A DNA stretch of 54,303 nt from a virus. Shown piece by piece: positions 44,307 to 52,722 of this stretch; the first letter of the stretch is position 1, and each line of letters opens with the position of its first letter. The notes under the pieces were generated by a model. The model did not search any database. It was not told the origin of the DNA and saw nothing but the letters and a program-made list of their open reading frames with translations. The translations under genes and the position numbers were made by a program. The stretch spans positions 1 to 54,303 of IMG/VR virus record IMGVR_UViG_3300032313_000663; one strand, given 5' to 3'.

Positions 44307-44553
44307 CCGCAACGTGTTGATCGCTGGTCTCGTCTGTCTCGCCATCGGCTGGTGGCTCGCGTCGTCGCCAGCGTCTCCGATCAGGCCTGAGACAGAGCCA
44401 CGCCGCCCCGTTCTACGCTTCGTCGCACGAGTCGCGAAGACGTTTCTCTGGGTGATGATGGTCGCCGAGCGACCGCCGCAAGAGGCAAACATCGTTCACG
44501 CCCGCATCGACTCCGAGGGACATCAAGTCTTGAACCACGGTCAGGGGTGGTGA
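44293..44553 (+). CDS. small membrane protein
   Basis: 86 residues with hydrophobic segments at about 8-23 (VLIAGLVCLAIGWWLA) and 46-58 (VAKTFLWVMMVAE). Overlaps the protease gene by 14 bases. Function unknown. Confidence 0.6.
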   Translation: MKVSDRNVLIAGLVCLAIGWWLASSPASPIRPETEPRRPVLRFVARVAKTFLWVMMVAERPPQEANIVHARIDSEGHQVLNHGQGW

Positions 44554-44554
44554 C

Positions 44555-44713
44555 GTGAAAGAGAACATCTACAGCATCAGAAACCAAGAGTTTCGCTTCC
44601 CGGTTCCGTGGTGGACTTACGTGGTCGCGCTTGTCATCGCTCCGTTTTCTCTGTTCGTAGCTGCGGCGTGGTGTCTGGACGTTCAACGGCAGCACGTGGA
44701 GGTATCGAAATGA
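44555..44713 (+). CDS. small single-pass membrane protein
   Basis: 52 residues from GTG 44555 (CAGGGGTGGTGAC before it). TM segment WWTYVVALVIAPFSLFVAAA at about 19-38. ATGA overlap with the next start. Size and charge resemble small lysis-region proteins; function unknown. Confidence 0.6.
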   Translation: MKENIYSIRNQEFRFPVPWWTYVVALVIAPFSLFVAAAWCLDVQRQHVEVSK

Positions 44714-44844
44714 CCTCGCTATGGTCTTGGATCGCCGCAATCTTGACGTCTCTGTCTGCGGACCCTCACGCGATGAACGTCGAGGCTCCGAAGGCTGCTG
44801 CCGCAGTGACTGTCGCCTACGCCTCATTCGCGACGGAGAAGTGA
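44710..44844 (+). CDS. small hydrophobic protein, unknown
   Basis: 44 residues (MTSLWSWIAAILTSLSADPH and EAPKAAAAVTVAYASFATEK); signal-like or membrane-surface helix. GTGGAGGTATCGAA before the ATG. Confidence 0.55.
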   Translation: MTSLWSWIAAILTSLSADPHAMNVEAPKAAAAVTVAYASFATEK

Positions 44845-44845
44845 A

Positions 44846-45196
44846 TTGGCTGACTACGCATTACTGCCGCAGAACTTAAATCTTTCCTTCATAAGAGGGG
44901 ACGAATTCTGGTTCACCGTGGACGCGGATATCAACCTGACTGGCTACACGTTCTCGTCGTCGATCTACAAAGTCACGAGCGTCGTTAACGGCGTGATCAC
45001 AGGGACTCAAGAGGTCGCTCAGTTCACGATCACTCCGATCGATCTCACTACCGGGAGACTCAACCTGTCTCTCCAAGAGAATCAGACCGCCGCTCTCAGC
45101 ACCACCGACACGCTTCGTTGGTACTTTCGATGGGTCGGTCCGGGCGTTGTGACTCGTACCGTTCTGTCTGGCAAGCTGACGCCGGGGGACGCGTGA
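44846..45196 (+). CDS. BppU/tail-fibre N-terminal-like protein
   Basis: 116 residues from TTG 44846 (CGGAGAAGTGAA before it). LNLSFIRGDEFWFTVDADIN, LTGYTFSSSIYKVTSVVNGV, FTITPIDLTTGRLNLSLQEN, QTAALSTTDTLRWYFRWVGP, TRTVLSGKLTPGDA: this RGD-F, DLTGYT, TG-L-L-L---QTA-L, W-l---P--G---T-L-G pattern belongs to BppU N-terminal-like baseplate or fibre-joining proteins. Paralogue of the protein at 49289. First gene of the fibre region. Confidence 0.75.
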   Translation: MADYALLPQNLNLSFIRGDEFWFTVDADINLTGYTFSSSIYKVTSVVNGVITGTQEVAQFTITPIDLTTGRLNLSLQENQTAALSTTDTLRWYFRWVGPGVVTRTVLSGKLTPGDA

Positions 45197-45197
45197 C

Positions 45198-47324
45198 ATG
45201 AGCGACGTCATCGTCAACATCACGCCTCCTGCTCCGATCGAGCTTCTGTACTCGCAGGGCGGTGCTGTGGGTCCGCAGGGTCAGACGGGAAGCGTGGGAC
45301 CAGTCGGCCCTACGAACAGACTCGTCGTGGGCACGGTCACTTCTGGTACGGCAGCTTCCGCGACCATCAGTGCCCAGACTGTGGCGAACGGAACAGCGAC
45401 TCAGACTCTGAATCTCGTCCTCCCCCAAGGCGAGACCGGAAGTCAGGGCATTCAGGGAGTCGTGGGACCAGCCGGTCCTGTCAATGTCCTGTCTGTGGGC
45501 AGTGTTGAGACGACTTCGGCGACTACCGCGTCGATCTCGATAACCGGGACGGCACCGTCGCAAGTCATCTCTTTTGTAGTGCCTCGCGGGCCGCAGGGAA
45601 TTCAGGGCGAAGTCGGTCCGTTCATGAGCGTCCAAGTGGGCGGAGTGACGACTGGCGCATCCGGCACAAACGCGAAGGTCGAGACGGTCACAGCCGGTGG
45701 CACGGTGACCTTGAACTTCACCATTCCTCGCGGTGCGGACGCCACTGCAAACCTCGCCGACGAGACTCCTCAGCCACTTGGAATAGCGAGCGTTGGTTCG
45801 GCCCTAAAAGCCGCACGTGCTGACCACGTGCATTCAGTCCCAGCCATTTCATTCGGTTCGTTGACTGGGGTGCCACTCACGTTCAGCCCATCCGCCCACA
45901 CTCACGCCGTAAGCGACGTCGCGAACTTGCAGGCGGCACTGGACTCGAAGCAGCCTGCCGGGAGCTACGCCACGCTCGTAAACGGAGCCGTACCGTCGTC
46001 AATGTTACCGGGCTTTGTCGACGACATTATCGAGTACGCGACTCTCAGTGCCTTCCCGGCAACGAATGATGTTGGCAAGATTTACACGGCGATCGATACG
46101 CGGAAAATCTACCGATGGTCAGGGACTGGCTACGTTGAGATTTCTCCATCCCCCGGCACGACGACTGACGTGCCTGAAGGGACGAATCTCTACCACACGA
46201 CTGCACGTGCCGCAGCAGCAGCACCAGTTCAGAGCGTTTCGGGCCGCACGGGCTCGATCTCGATCACGAAAAGCGACGTGGGTCTCGACAACGTCCCAAA
46301 CACAGACGCAACGGCGAGGGCAAATCACACTGGCACCCAGACGGCATCGACGATCAGCGACTTCGCCGCCGAGGCTGCGAAGTACGGCCCCGTCACCAGC
46401 GTGTCGGGCCGCACGGGTGTCATCACGCTCGCCCAGCTTGGCAGTTCCGGCACCGCGTCAGCATCGACGTTCCTGCGAGGGGATGGGCAGTGGACTGCGG
46501 CGGGTGGCACTAACATCGTCGAGTCGGCCACGGCGGCGGGCTTCCCGGCGACGGGGGCCAGCAGCACTCTGTATATCGCCACTGATGCCAACCGCGTTTT
46601 CAGATTTGATGCGTCTGGCGTATATGTCGAGGTCGGCCCCGGTGCAGTTGCTGCGGTCGGCGGTGGTGGCGCGGGCGGCACGACAGACCCGCTCTGGTCG
46701 AGCGTTCGTCTGCTCTTGCCGCTGGACGCCAACACCTACGACTACCGCTCGGGCCAAGGCAGCACTGTTACGGCTTTCGGCAGTGCAGCGATTGCCAGCA
46801 GTTCGCCAAAGTTCGGCGCAGGTTGTTTGTTTCTCGACGGCAACTCCGACTATTTGCAAGTCGTGGACGGGTTCAACTACATCGTCCCGGGCACAGGCGA
46901 CTTCACTATTGAGGCGTGGGCGCGGCCAGCATTTTTGTCGGCAGAAGCGAACTATGTGTTCGAGGCGCGAGAAACTCAAGTCGCAGGGTACGGCGTCTAC
47001 CTCAATAGCAGCAGCACCGTAGTGGTTGCGTCGTCGTCTGCAACTTCGCTGATAACGGGGGCAGCCCTGTCTACAGGCCAATGGCACCACGTTGCCCTAT
47101 GCCGCGCGAGCGGGACGCTGCGGCTGTTTATCAACGGCACCGTGGCGGGCACGCCCGTTGCGAATACAACAAACTTCGCATCGAACAGACTGCTGATCGG
47201 TCGCTCGCTGTCTGACAGTACGCCGTTCTGGTTCGACGGCAACATTGACGACGTGCGCTACACGTCGGCAGCACGGTATACGAGCAACTTCTCAGTGGCG
47301 ACTGCGGCATTTCCGACAAGCTGA
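45198..47324 (+). CDS. tail fibre: collagen-like repeats plus LamG domain
   Basis: 708 residues. Residues ~20-45 and ~83-95 have GPQGQTGSVGPVGP and GETGSQGIQGVVGPAGP collagen-like triplets, with beta repeats (TVTSGTAASATISAQTVANG) between. Middle: HADHVHS-type repeats and VSGRTGSISITKSDVGLDNV, typical of phage fibre shafts. A FPATGASSTLYIATDANRVF module follows, shared with neighbours. The C-terminal ~215 residues (TIEAWARPAF, GQWHHVALCRASGTLRLFIN) are a LamG/concanavalin-type domain, likely binding glycan. Confidence 0.88.
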   Translation: MSDVIVNITPPAPIELLYSQGGAVGPQGQTGSVGPVGPTNRLVVGTVTSGTAASATISAQTVANGTATQTLNLVLPQGETGSQGIQGVVGPAGPVNVLSVGSVETTSATTASISITGTAPSQVISFVVPRGPQGIQGEVGPFMSVQVGGVTTGASGTNAKVETVTAGGTVTLNFTIPRGADATANLADETPQPLGIASVGSALKAARADHVHSVPAISFGSLTGVPLTFSPSAHTHAVSDVANLQAALDSKQPAGSYATLVNGAVPSSMLPGFVDDIIEYATLSAFPATNDVGKIYTAIDTRKIYRWSGTGYVEISPSPGTTTDVPEGTNLYHTTARAAAAAPVQSVSGRTGSISITKSDVGLDNVPNTDATARANHTGTQTASTISDFAAEAAKYGPVTSVSGRTGVITLAQLGSSGTASASTFLRGDGQWTAAGGTNIVESATAAGFPATGASSTLYIATDANRVFRFDASGVYVEVGPGAVAAVGGGGAGGTTDPLWSSVRLLLPLDANTYDYRSGQGSTVTAFGSAAIASSSPKFGAGCLFLDGNSDYLQVVDGFNYIVPGTGDFTIEAWARPAFLSAEANYVFEARETQVAGYGVYLNSSSTVVVASSSATSLITGAALSTGQWHHVALCRASGTLRLFINGTVAGTPVANTTNFASNRLLIGRSLSDSTPFWFDGNIDDVRYTSAARYTSNFSVATAAFPTS

Positions 47325-47342
47325 CACTCAGGGCACTCCACC

Positions 47343-48293
47343 ATGCCATTTTCTTTCCCAGCATCACCAGCACTCAACGCGACCTCAACCCAAAACGGGC
47401 GAGAGTACCGCTACGCCGGTAACAACACATGGGAACTCGTCGCCGCGAGCGGTGGCGGCGGCGGCTCGGGCAGCATCGTCACCGCAGCGACAGTCGCAGG
47501 ATTCCCCGCGACGGGTGCATCGGGCACGCTGTACCTCGCTACGGACACGGCTCGCGCCTACATCTGGGCGGGTGCCTACGTCGAGGCTGGTGTGAGTGGC
47601 GGCGGCACCGACACTGAGTTGCGTGCGTTGTTCACGCCCGGCGCGCCGACGAGCGTGACTCCCACGGCGGGCAACGCACAGGTGTCGCTCGCGTGGACTG
47701 CGCCAACCGTTCTTTCTGTCACTCCAATAACGGACTACACCGTTCAGTTCAGCAGCAACAGCGGCTCAACGTGGACGACGTTCACTCGGTCGGCGTCCAC
47801 TGCGACGAGCGCAACCGTCACGGGGCTGACCAACGGCACGGCGTATGTGTTCCGCGTGTCGGCGGTGAATGGCGTTGGAACAGGAAGCTACTCGGCGGCG
47901 AGCAGTGCCGTTACGCCTGCGGCTGCATCGGCCTCGCTGGCTGTCGCTACGGCTGGAAGCGGCTCTGGAAGTTGGTCGGGGGCTGGAACTCAATCCTCGC
48001 CGTTTGTTCGATCAGCCGTTGGCTGGTCTGGATCAGGCAACTGGGTTGCCGACCCAGTATTTACTGCCAGCGGTAGCGGCTCTGTGCGTATTTCGTGGGC
48101 GAGTCGCGCGCAGGCTGGAGACGCAGACCCGGCACTGTATGTGCAGAAAAACAACACCACAGTCCAGACTCTGGCGTGGTCTAGCAGCGGTGCCTCAATC
48201 ACTCCGGTGAGCGTGGTGGCTGGCGATACAGTGCGACTCGTGACTGAGAACGTAGGCCAACAACTGACAACAGTATCCGCGTGGATTCAGTAA
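47343..48293 (+). CDS. fibre-type protein with FN3 domain
   Basis: 316 residues. N-terminal MPFSFPASPALNATSTQNGR and TWELVAASGGG module shared with the protein at 48308; FPATGASGTLYLATDTARAY module; a fibronectin type III domain (PGAPTSVTPTAGNAQVSLAW ... TGLTNGTAYVFRVSAVNGVG, about 99-198); C-terminal beta-sandwich (SWASRAQAGDADPALYVQKN). Likely a host-binding component of the virion. Confidence 0.85.
   Translation: MPFSFPASPALNATSTQNGREYRYAGNNTWELVAASGGGGGSGSIVTAATVAGFPATGASGTLYLATDTARAYIWAGAYVEAGVSGGGTDTELRALFTPGAPTSVTPTAGNAQVSLAWTAPTVLSVTPITDYTVQFSSNSGSTWTTFTRSASTATSATVTGLTNGTAYVFRVSAVNGVGTGSYSAASSAVTPAAASASLAVATAGSGSGSWSGAGTQSSPFVRSAVGWSGSGNWVADPVFTASGSGSVRISWASRAQAGDADPALYVQKNNTTVQTLAWSSSGASITPVSVVAGDTVRLVTENVGQQLTTVSAWIQ
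47430..47458 (+). repeat. 29-bp exact repeat, copy 1
   Basis: Identical to 48392-48420, both coding for WELVAASGG; marks the boundary where the shared N-terminal module ends. Confidence 0.85.
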
Positions 48294-48307
48294 GTAGGAG
48301 ATAGCAC

Positions 48308-49237
48308 ATGCCCTTAAGCTTTCCCAGTAGCCCTAGCGTGGGCCAACAATCGACACAGAACGGCCGCACCTACTCGTGGACGGGCTATGCGTGGGAACTC
48401 GTCGCCGCGAGCGGTGGCGGCTCTGGCCTGTCATGGTCAGCCGTGCCAGCCTCCGCGACGGCAAGCGGCACGGCGGGGCAGATAGCGTATGACGGCGACA
48501 ACGGGTTTTTCTACGTTGCGACGGCTACGAATACTTGGAAGCGTGCGGCGATATCAACGTGGACGCTTGATCCGCATTGGCAAAACGTCTCGCTACTACT
48601 GAACGGCGACGGCAACCTCACAGATCTCTCCACCAATAACACATCAATTACAGCGTATGGCAACGTCGCAGCGACAGGGTCGGCGAAGTATGGCAGCGGC
48701 TCAATGACGTTTGACGGCAGCGGCGATTACCTTGCAATGACAGGGCCGCAGTTTGCGTTTGGCACGGCGGACTTCACTATGGAGGCGTGGTTGTTTGTAG
48801 ACAGCCACAACAACGGGTGGCGGACTATTATGGGGGCTTCGACCGATCCGCCCTCAAACGTTGTCGCACCACGGCTTATTCTCTCTGCTGCGTCCGGTGG
48901 CGAGGTAACCAACGGTCTTAAGCTAGACGTGTGGGACGGGTCAACAGGCACGGCGATCAGGGACTCTGTAGCGTTCCCAACGGGGGAGTGGGTCCACATT
49001 GCTCTTGTCCGACAGTCTGGCACGGCAAGGCTTTACAGAGGCGGCGTGCAGGTCGGCAGCACATCAATGACGAGGCAGCTTGCCCGTGAGCAGTTTTTCA
49101 TAGGCAGAGGCTACGACAACGTAGATGGAGAGTACTTCGCGGGGAGAATCGACGACCTGCGAATCACCAAGGGCATTTGCCGCTATCCCGATGGCACCAC
49201 ATTCACGCCAAGCACAACGGCATTTCCTAATGCGTGA
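48308..49237 (+). CDS. fibre-type protein with LamG domain
   Basis: 309 residues. MPLSFPSSPSVGQQSTQNGR and AWELVAASGGG module as in the previous gene, then a LamG/concanavalin-like domain: LLLNGDGNLTDLSTNNTSIT, YLAMTGPQFAFGTADFTMEA, GEWVHIALVRQSGTARLYRG, FAGRIDDLRITKGICRYPDG. The domain is related to the C-terminus of the 45198 fibre. ATG after AGTAGGAGATAGCAC. Glycan binding expected. Confidence 0.85.
   Translation: MPLSFPSSPSVGQQSTQNGRTYSWTGYAWELVAASGGGSGLSWSAVPASATASGTAGQIAYDGDNGFFYVATATNTWKRAAISTWTLDPHWQNVSLLLNGDGNLTDLSTNNTSITAYGNVAATGSAKYGSGSMTFDGSGDYLAMTGPQFAFGTADFTMEAWLFVDSHNNGWRTIMGASTDPPSNVVAPRLILSAASGGEVTNGLKLDVWDGSTGTAIRDSVAFPTGEWVHIALVRQSGTARLYRGGVQVGSTSMTRQLAREQFFIGRGYDNVDGEYFAGRIDDLRITKGICRYPDGTTFTPSTTAFPNA
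48392..48420 (+). repeat. 29-bp exact repeat, copy 2
   Basis: Partner of 47430-47458. Confidence 0.85.
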
Positions 49238-49288
49238 CGCGAAGAACCTCGCGTGTGAGATCGGGTACGCGATTGAAGGAGTGACGCG

Positions 49289-49615
49289 ATGAGCAGCACA
49301 TACAACCAGTTACCGGGCACGATGAATTTGGCGTTCCGTCGCTCAAATGACTTCGCCACACTCATCGACTTCGACGGCACGACACTTGTCGGTTACACCG
49401 TCACGGCGAGCGTAAAAAGCCTCGTCACCGGAGCGACCGTGGTGCCGTTCACGACGAGCATCACCGACGCCTCGGCGGGACAGGTCAACATTGCTCTGAC
49501 CGACACGCAGACCGCCGCTCTCGCGGCTGGCACCTACGGCTGGCAGCTTGACTGGGTCGCTCCCGGCAGCGTGCAGCGGACGGCTCTCAGTGGCACCGTG
49601 GAGGTCTACGCATGA
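49289..49615 (+). CDS. BppU-like protein, paralogue of 44846
   Basis: 108 residues. TMNLAFRRSNDFATLIDFDG, TTLVGYTVTASVKSLVTGAT, ASAGQVNIALTDTQTAALAA, GTYGWQLDWVAPGSVQRTAL: the same order as the 44846 protein, a second copy of the fibre-joining domain. GAAGGAGTGACGCG precedes the ATG. It starts a second fibre set (49289-52124) arranged like the first. Confidence 0.75.
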   Translation: MSSTYNQLPGTMNLAFRRSNDFATLIDFDGTTLVGYTVTASVKSLVTGATVVPFTTSITDASAGQVNIALTDTQTAALAAGTYGWQLDWVAPGSVQRTALSGTVEVYA

Positions 49616-49899
49616 CACAGATCACAGCGAGCGTCTCGGCCCAGCCGATTACGGCCAGCGTCAACGCCTCGGGGAGCATCTCCGCGAGCGTGGGCTCGTC
49701 AGTCGTCGAGGCATCGGCAGGCGGCGGCATCGGGCCGCAGGGTCCGCAGGGCGTGATCGGCCCTCCCGGCAACGCACTTTCTGCGGCGAGCGACGTGCAG
49801 TTGAGCGGGGTCGCCGAAGGCGACGTGCTGCGGTACTCGAACAGCAAGTGGCGAAACTACCCCGAAGGCGACATCGTAATCGACGGGCAGAATTTTTAA
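49612..49899 (+). CDS. small collagen-like fibre protein
   Basis: 95 residues. Serine/alanine beta repeats (ITASVSAQPITASVNASGSI), GIGPQGPQGVIGPPG collagen triplets, then VAEGDVLRYSNSKWRNYPEG, a common fibre tip-proximal motif (GD-L-Y----W-N). ATGA overlap with 49289. Corresponds to the start of the 45198 fibre. Confidence 0.75.
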   Translation: MTQITASVSAQPITASVNASGSISASVGSSVVEASAGGGIGPQGPQGVIGPPGNALSAASDVQLSGVAEGDVLRYSNSKWRNYPEGDIVIDGQNF

Positions 49900-49908
49900 G
49901 GAGCAATC

Positions 49909-50616
49909 ATGGCGAATCGTCTTAGGCTGAAGCGTAGAGTCTCAGGCAATGCGGGGTCGCCCGCGACACTCTTGAACGGCGAGGTTGCCTACAACGAGGT
50001 CTCGGATCAGCTTTGGTACGGCAAGGGCTTGGGGCAGGATGGCAACGCCACCAGCGTGATCTGCATCGGCGGCGAAGGCACATACGCCACGAAGAGCCAT
50101 GTCGCCTCGGCGGTCGCTGCGGTTGACGTTTCCTCGCAGCTTGCCAACTACCTGACCACGGCGAATGCGGCGACGACCTACCTGACGATCTCGTCGGCGA
50201 GCAGCACCTACCTCTCGCAGTCGAGTGCGAGCAGCACATATGCGCCTCTGGCGTCTCCAGCACTGACCGGCTCGCCAACCGCCCCGAATCAGACCGCTGG
50301 CGACTCTTCGACGAAGATCGCGAACACCTCGTTCGTCATGACGGCTGTGGCGAATCTGGTGGCGAGTGCCCCAGAGGCACTCAACACACTGGCAGAACTC
50401 GCGACCGCTTTGGGTTCAGACGCCTCGTTCTCCACGACGATCAGCAACAGCATCGGCGGCAAGCTCGCCAAGGCCAGCAACCTTTCTGATCTCACTGACG
50501 CGACCACGGCCCGCACGAACCTCGGCCTCGGCACGATGGCGACTCAGGCGTCGAGCAACGTGAACATCACTGGTGGCAGCATCGACAATATCACGATCGA
50601 CTCAGGAACCTTTTGA
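49909..50616 (+). CDS. tail fibre shaft protein
   Basis: 235 residues, ATG after TAAGGAGCAATC. N-terminal LRLKRRVSGNAGSPATLLNG, EVAYNEVSDQLWYGKG: head-like motif of fibre proteins (KRR--G-AG-P--L--GE-A-NE--D-LYYG). Repeats TYAPLASPALTGSPTAPN and NLSDLTDATTARTNLGLGTM are well-known phage fibre repeats. It ends in NVNITGGSIDNITID, a beta-helix-type ending. Confidence 0.85.
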   Translation: MANRLRLKRRVSGNAGSPATLLNGEVAYNEVSDQLWYGKGLGQDGNATSVICIGGEGTYATKSHVASAVAAVDVSSQLANYLTTANAATTYLTISSASSTYLSQSSASSTYAPLASPALTGSPTAPNQTAGDSSTKIANTSFVMTAVANLVASAPEALNTLAELATALGSDASFSTTISNSIGGKLAKASNLSDLTDATTARTNLGLGTMATQASSNVNITGGSIDNITIDSGTF

Positions 50617-50618
50617 TC

Positions 50619-50954
50619 GTGGCAAACGTCGTCCGCAACCCGTACAGCAACACGGCTGGCAATGTGCCCAGTTCGCTGGGGAACGGCGTCCTCGCCGTGA
50701 ATCAAGCTGACGGCAGGCTGTTCTACCGCAATGGTGCCGGGTCTGTGACGACGTTCTCGTCGATCGCGTCGTTCGCGACCACAGGGTCGTTCCCGGCAGT
50801 CGGTTTGGCGAATTTGCTGTACCTCGCGTCCGATAGCTCTCGCGCCTATCAGTTCGTGGGCGGGGTATACATAGAGGTCGGCGTGTCTGGTGGCGGCAGT
50901 AGCGGCGGCACAGAAACAGACTCACTTCATCCTTTCCTTCTGATGGGAGGCTAA
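50619..50954 (+). CDS. fibre-associated protein
   Basis: 111 residues. GTG 50619 chosen (TTG 50613 also possible); AGGAACC upstream. NPYSNTAGNVPSSLGNGVLA, VNQADGRLFYRNGAG repeats the fibre N-terminal motif, then SFPAVGLANLLYLASDSSRA and YQFVGGVYIEVGVSGGG, the same module as in 45198 and 47343. Possible small fibre component. Confidence 0.7.
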   Translation: MANVVRNPYSNTAGNVPSSLGNGVLAVNQADGRLFYRNGAGSVTTFSSIASFATTGSFPAVGLANLLYLASDSSRAYQFVGGVYIEVGVSGGGSSGGTETDSLHPFLLMGG

Positions 50955-50955
50955 T

Positions 50956-51285
50956 GTGCCACAGGCTCACAAAGTTCTTGGGCAAAGCAACCCAACTGCG
51001 ACGACGCTGACAACGCTCTACACAGTGGCGTCTTCCACTAACGTCATTGTGTCAACGATCTCGATTTGCAACCAAGCGGCGGCGTCAGCGACTTACAGGA
51101 TTGCAATTCGACCGGCTGGCGCAACGGCGACGGCAGTTCATTACCTCGTCTTTGATTCTGTGATCCCGGCTAACGACACAATCACACTGACGCTTGGCTT
51201 GACGCTAGCGGCAACCGATGTAATTAGCGTCTACGCAAGTTCTGCCACGGTATCGTTCCATGCCTACGGCGTAGAGATCACATGA
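50956..51285 (+). CDS. beta-rich virion protein
   Basis: 109 residues, GTG after GGGAGGCTAAT. KVLGQSNPTATTLTTLYTVA, TNVIVSTISICNQAAASATY, RIAIRPAG, PANDTITLTLGLTLAATDVI. This is the small beta-sandwich seen in many phage tail/fibre clusters (K-LGQ--P-A-T-T-LYT-). Overlaps next ATG. Confidence 0.75.
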   Translation: MPQAHKVLGQSNPTATTLTTLYTVASSTNVIVSTISICNQAAASATYRIAIRPAGATATAVHYLVFDSVIPANDTITLTLGLTLAATDVISVYASSATVSFHAYGVEIT

Positions 51286-52124
51286 GCCGCAGACTAACAA
51301 GCTCTACATCACTGCGAGGTGCTGCCCTCTCGCCGTTGACGTGGCCTGCGAGGGTTCTTGTTCAGTATTTGATCGCTGGCGGTGGCGGCAGCGGCGGAGC
51401 GGGGCCGCGTGCTGCCGCTGGAGGTGCTGGGGGTGTGTTGACAGGGATATTTCCGGCTACTCCCGGCGTCAGCTACTCTTTCGTTATTGGCGGTGGCGGA
51501 TCACTGGCGTTTGCGCATGGTTCCGGCAATGCAACGCCGGGAACTGCTGGCACGGCGTCTACGGCATTTGGCTTAACTGCATTAGGGGGAGGTCTGGGTG
51601 CTGGCGGCGACGGCTCCATCTCCGGTGGCTTTGGCGCGAGCGGTGGCGGCGCGTGGGCGAGCGGTGCCGCAGGCATAGGATCAGTCGCGCAGGGATTTCG
51701 GGGCGGGTTCGGGGCCAATAGTGGCGTGTACGGCACAGGCGGCGGCGGCGGAGCAGGCGGAGCGGGCGGAAGTGGCACATCATCCGCGAGCGGCAATGGC
51801 GGTGCCGGAATCAATAGCACCATCACAGGCAGTTCAGTCGGCTACGGCGGAGGCGGCAGCGGCGCAAACTTCTCGTCGGCAACCGCTGGGTCTGCATCGG
51901 CGGGCGGCGGCTCAGGACGCAACACTTCGCCCAGCAATCAATCTGCTGCGCAAGGCACTGCGAACCGAGGCGGCGGTGGCGGCAGTGGAGGCAGTGGAGG
52001 ATCGGGCGTGGTCATCCTGCGCAGCACATCGCCAGCGATTGAGACTACCGGATCGCCAACAGTCAGCAACGCTGGCACAGACTATGTCTACACGTTCACG
52101 GGCAGCGGGAGCATCACGTTTTAA
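51282..52124 (+). CDS. glycine-rich tail-tip protein
   Basis: 280 residues. Nearly the whole length is glycine-rich (GGGGSGGAGPRAAAGGAGGV, GTGGGGGAGGAGGSGTSSAS), ending GGSGGSGVVILRST and YVYTFTGSGSITF. This is the phage glycine-rich adhesin-like domain with the typical end GGSGVVI-R and a closing W/Y-TFT-SG--TF. Glycine-rich tips form receptor-binding loops in some phages. ATGA with the previous gene. Confidence 0.82.
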   Translation: MSRRLTSSTSLRGAALSPLTWPARVLVQYLIAGGGGSGGAGPRAAAGGAGGVLTGIFPATPGVSYSFVIGGGGSLAFAHGSGNATPGTAGTASTAFGLTALGGGLGAGGDGSISGGFGASGGGAWASGAAGIGSVAQGFRGGFGANSGVYGTGGGGGAGGAGGSGTSSASGNGGAGINSTITGSSVGYGGGGSGANFSSATAGSASAGGGSGRNTSPSNQSAAQGTANRGGGGGSGGSGGSGVVILRSTSPAIETTGSPTVSNAGTDYVYTFTGSGSITF

Positions 52125-52417
52125 TGGCACACTTCGCTGAACTTGACGAAAACAACGTCGTCGCGTCTGTAGCCGTGGTATCCAACACGGTGCTTCTCGT
52201 TGACGGCGTTGAGGTTGAGTCGAAAGGCGTTGACCTCATGGAGTCGATCACCGGGCACAGGCGTTGGAAGCAAACGTCATACAGCGGAAGGTTAAGGTGC
52301 AACTACGCAGGCATCGGCATGACCTACCGCGAAGACATTGACGCCTTCGTGCCGCCATGCCCCGGCGAGGGCTGGACGCTGGACGAGTCGACAGGCGAGT
52401 GGGTGCAGCCGCAGTAA
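52124..52417 (+). CDS. fibre-region protein (MAHFAELDENN family)
   Basis: 97 residues. MAHFAELDENNVVASVAVVS, DLMESITGHRRWKQTSYSGR, YAGIGMTYREDIDAFVPPCP, GWTLDESTGEW: small phage family common beside fibre genes, especially in cyano- and pelagiphages. Role unknown; perhaps fibre assembly or a small structural protein. TAATG overlap with the gene upstream. Confidence 0.75.
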   Translation: MAHFAELDENNVVASVAVVSNTVLLVDGVEVESKGVDLMESITGHRRWKQTSYSGRLRCNYAGIGMTYREDIDAFVPPCPGEGWTLDESTGEWVQPQ

Positions 52418-52468
52418 TGCTATTTGCGTCAGACGCGGTGCGTGGCAGAACACTCTAGGAGCAAATAC

Positions 52469-52612
52469 ATGCCATTCTTCAGCATCCCAGCCACGCTCTC
52501 CGGTGCTCCGTATGTCGAGCGGACGCACCCGATGTTGATTCCGCTCGCGGCGGCTCTCGGTCTGTCTGAGGCTCAGGTCGATCAGGCGTTTGTCGAGGCG
52601 GCGAGCATTTGA
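52469..52612 (+). CDS. small protein, unknown
   Basis: 47 residues, ATG after TAGGAGCAAATAC. PFFSIPATLSGAPYVERTHP then LGLSEAQVDQAFVEAASI. Recurs in form near phage fibre clusters only as far as I can tell from pattern; function unknown. Confidence 0.55.
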   Translation: MPFFSIPATLSGAPYVERTHPMLIPLAAALGLSEAQVDQAFVEAASI

Positions 52613-52722
52613 GCAAAATCCTAGCCGCCATAGCGATTGCCATAGCCATAGTCGCTCAAGCTCTCATGTTCGCTGCTGAGGCTATCGGAGACATGAGCGA
52701 TGAGTGGAACTCCGATCTCTAA
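52609..52722 (+). CDS. tiny membrane/leader peptide
   Basis: 37 residues from TTG 52609, overlapping the previous stop. ILAAIAIAIAIVAQALMFAA is one strong hydrophobic helix, followed by an acidic tail. May be a small lysis-related or leader peptide. Not recognised. Confidence 0.5.
   Translation: MSKILAAIAIAIAIVAQALMFAAEAIGDMSDEWNSDL

Noticed and set aside
45198-52124. Insertion sequence or transposon inside the fibre region
   Set aside because: No transposase motif or terminal inverted repeats; the repeats are in-frame modules.
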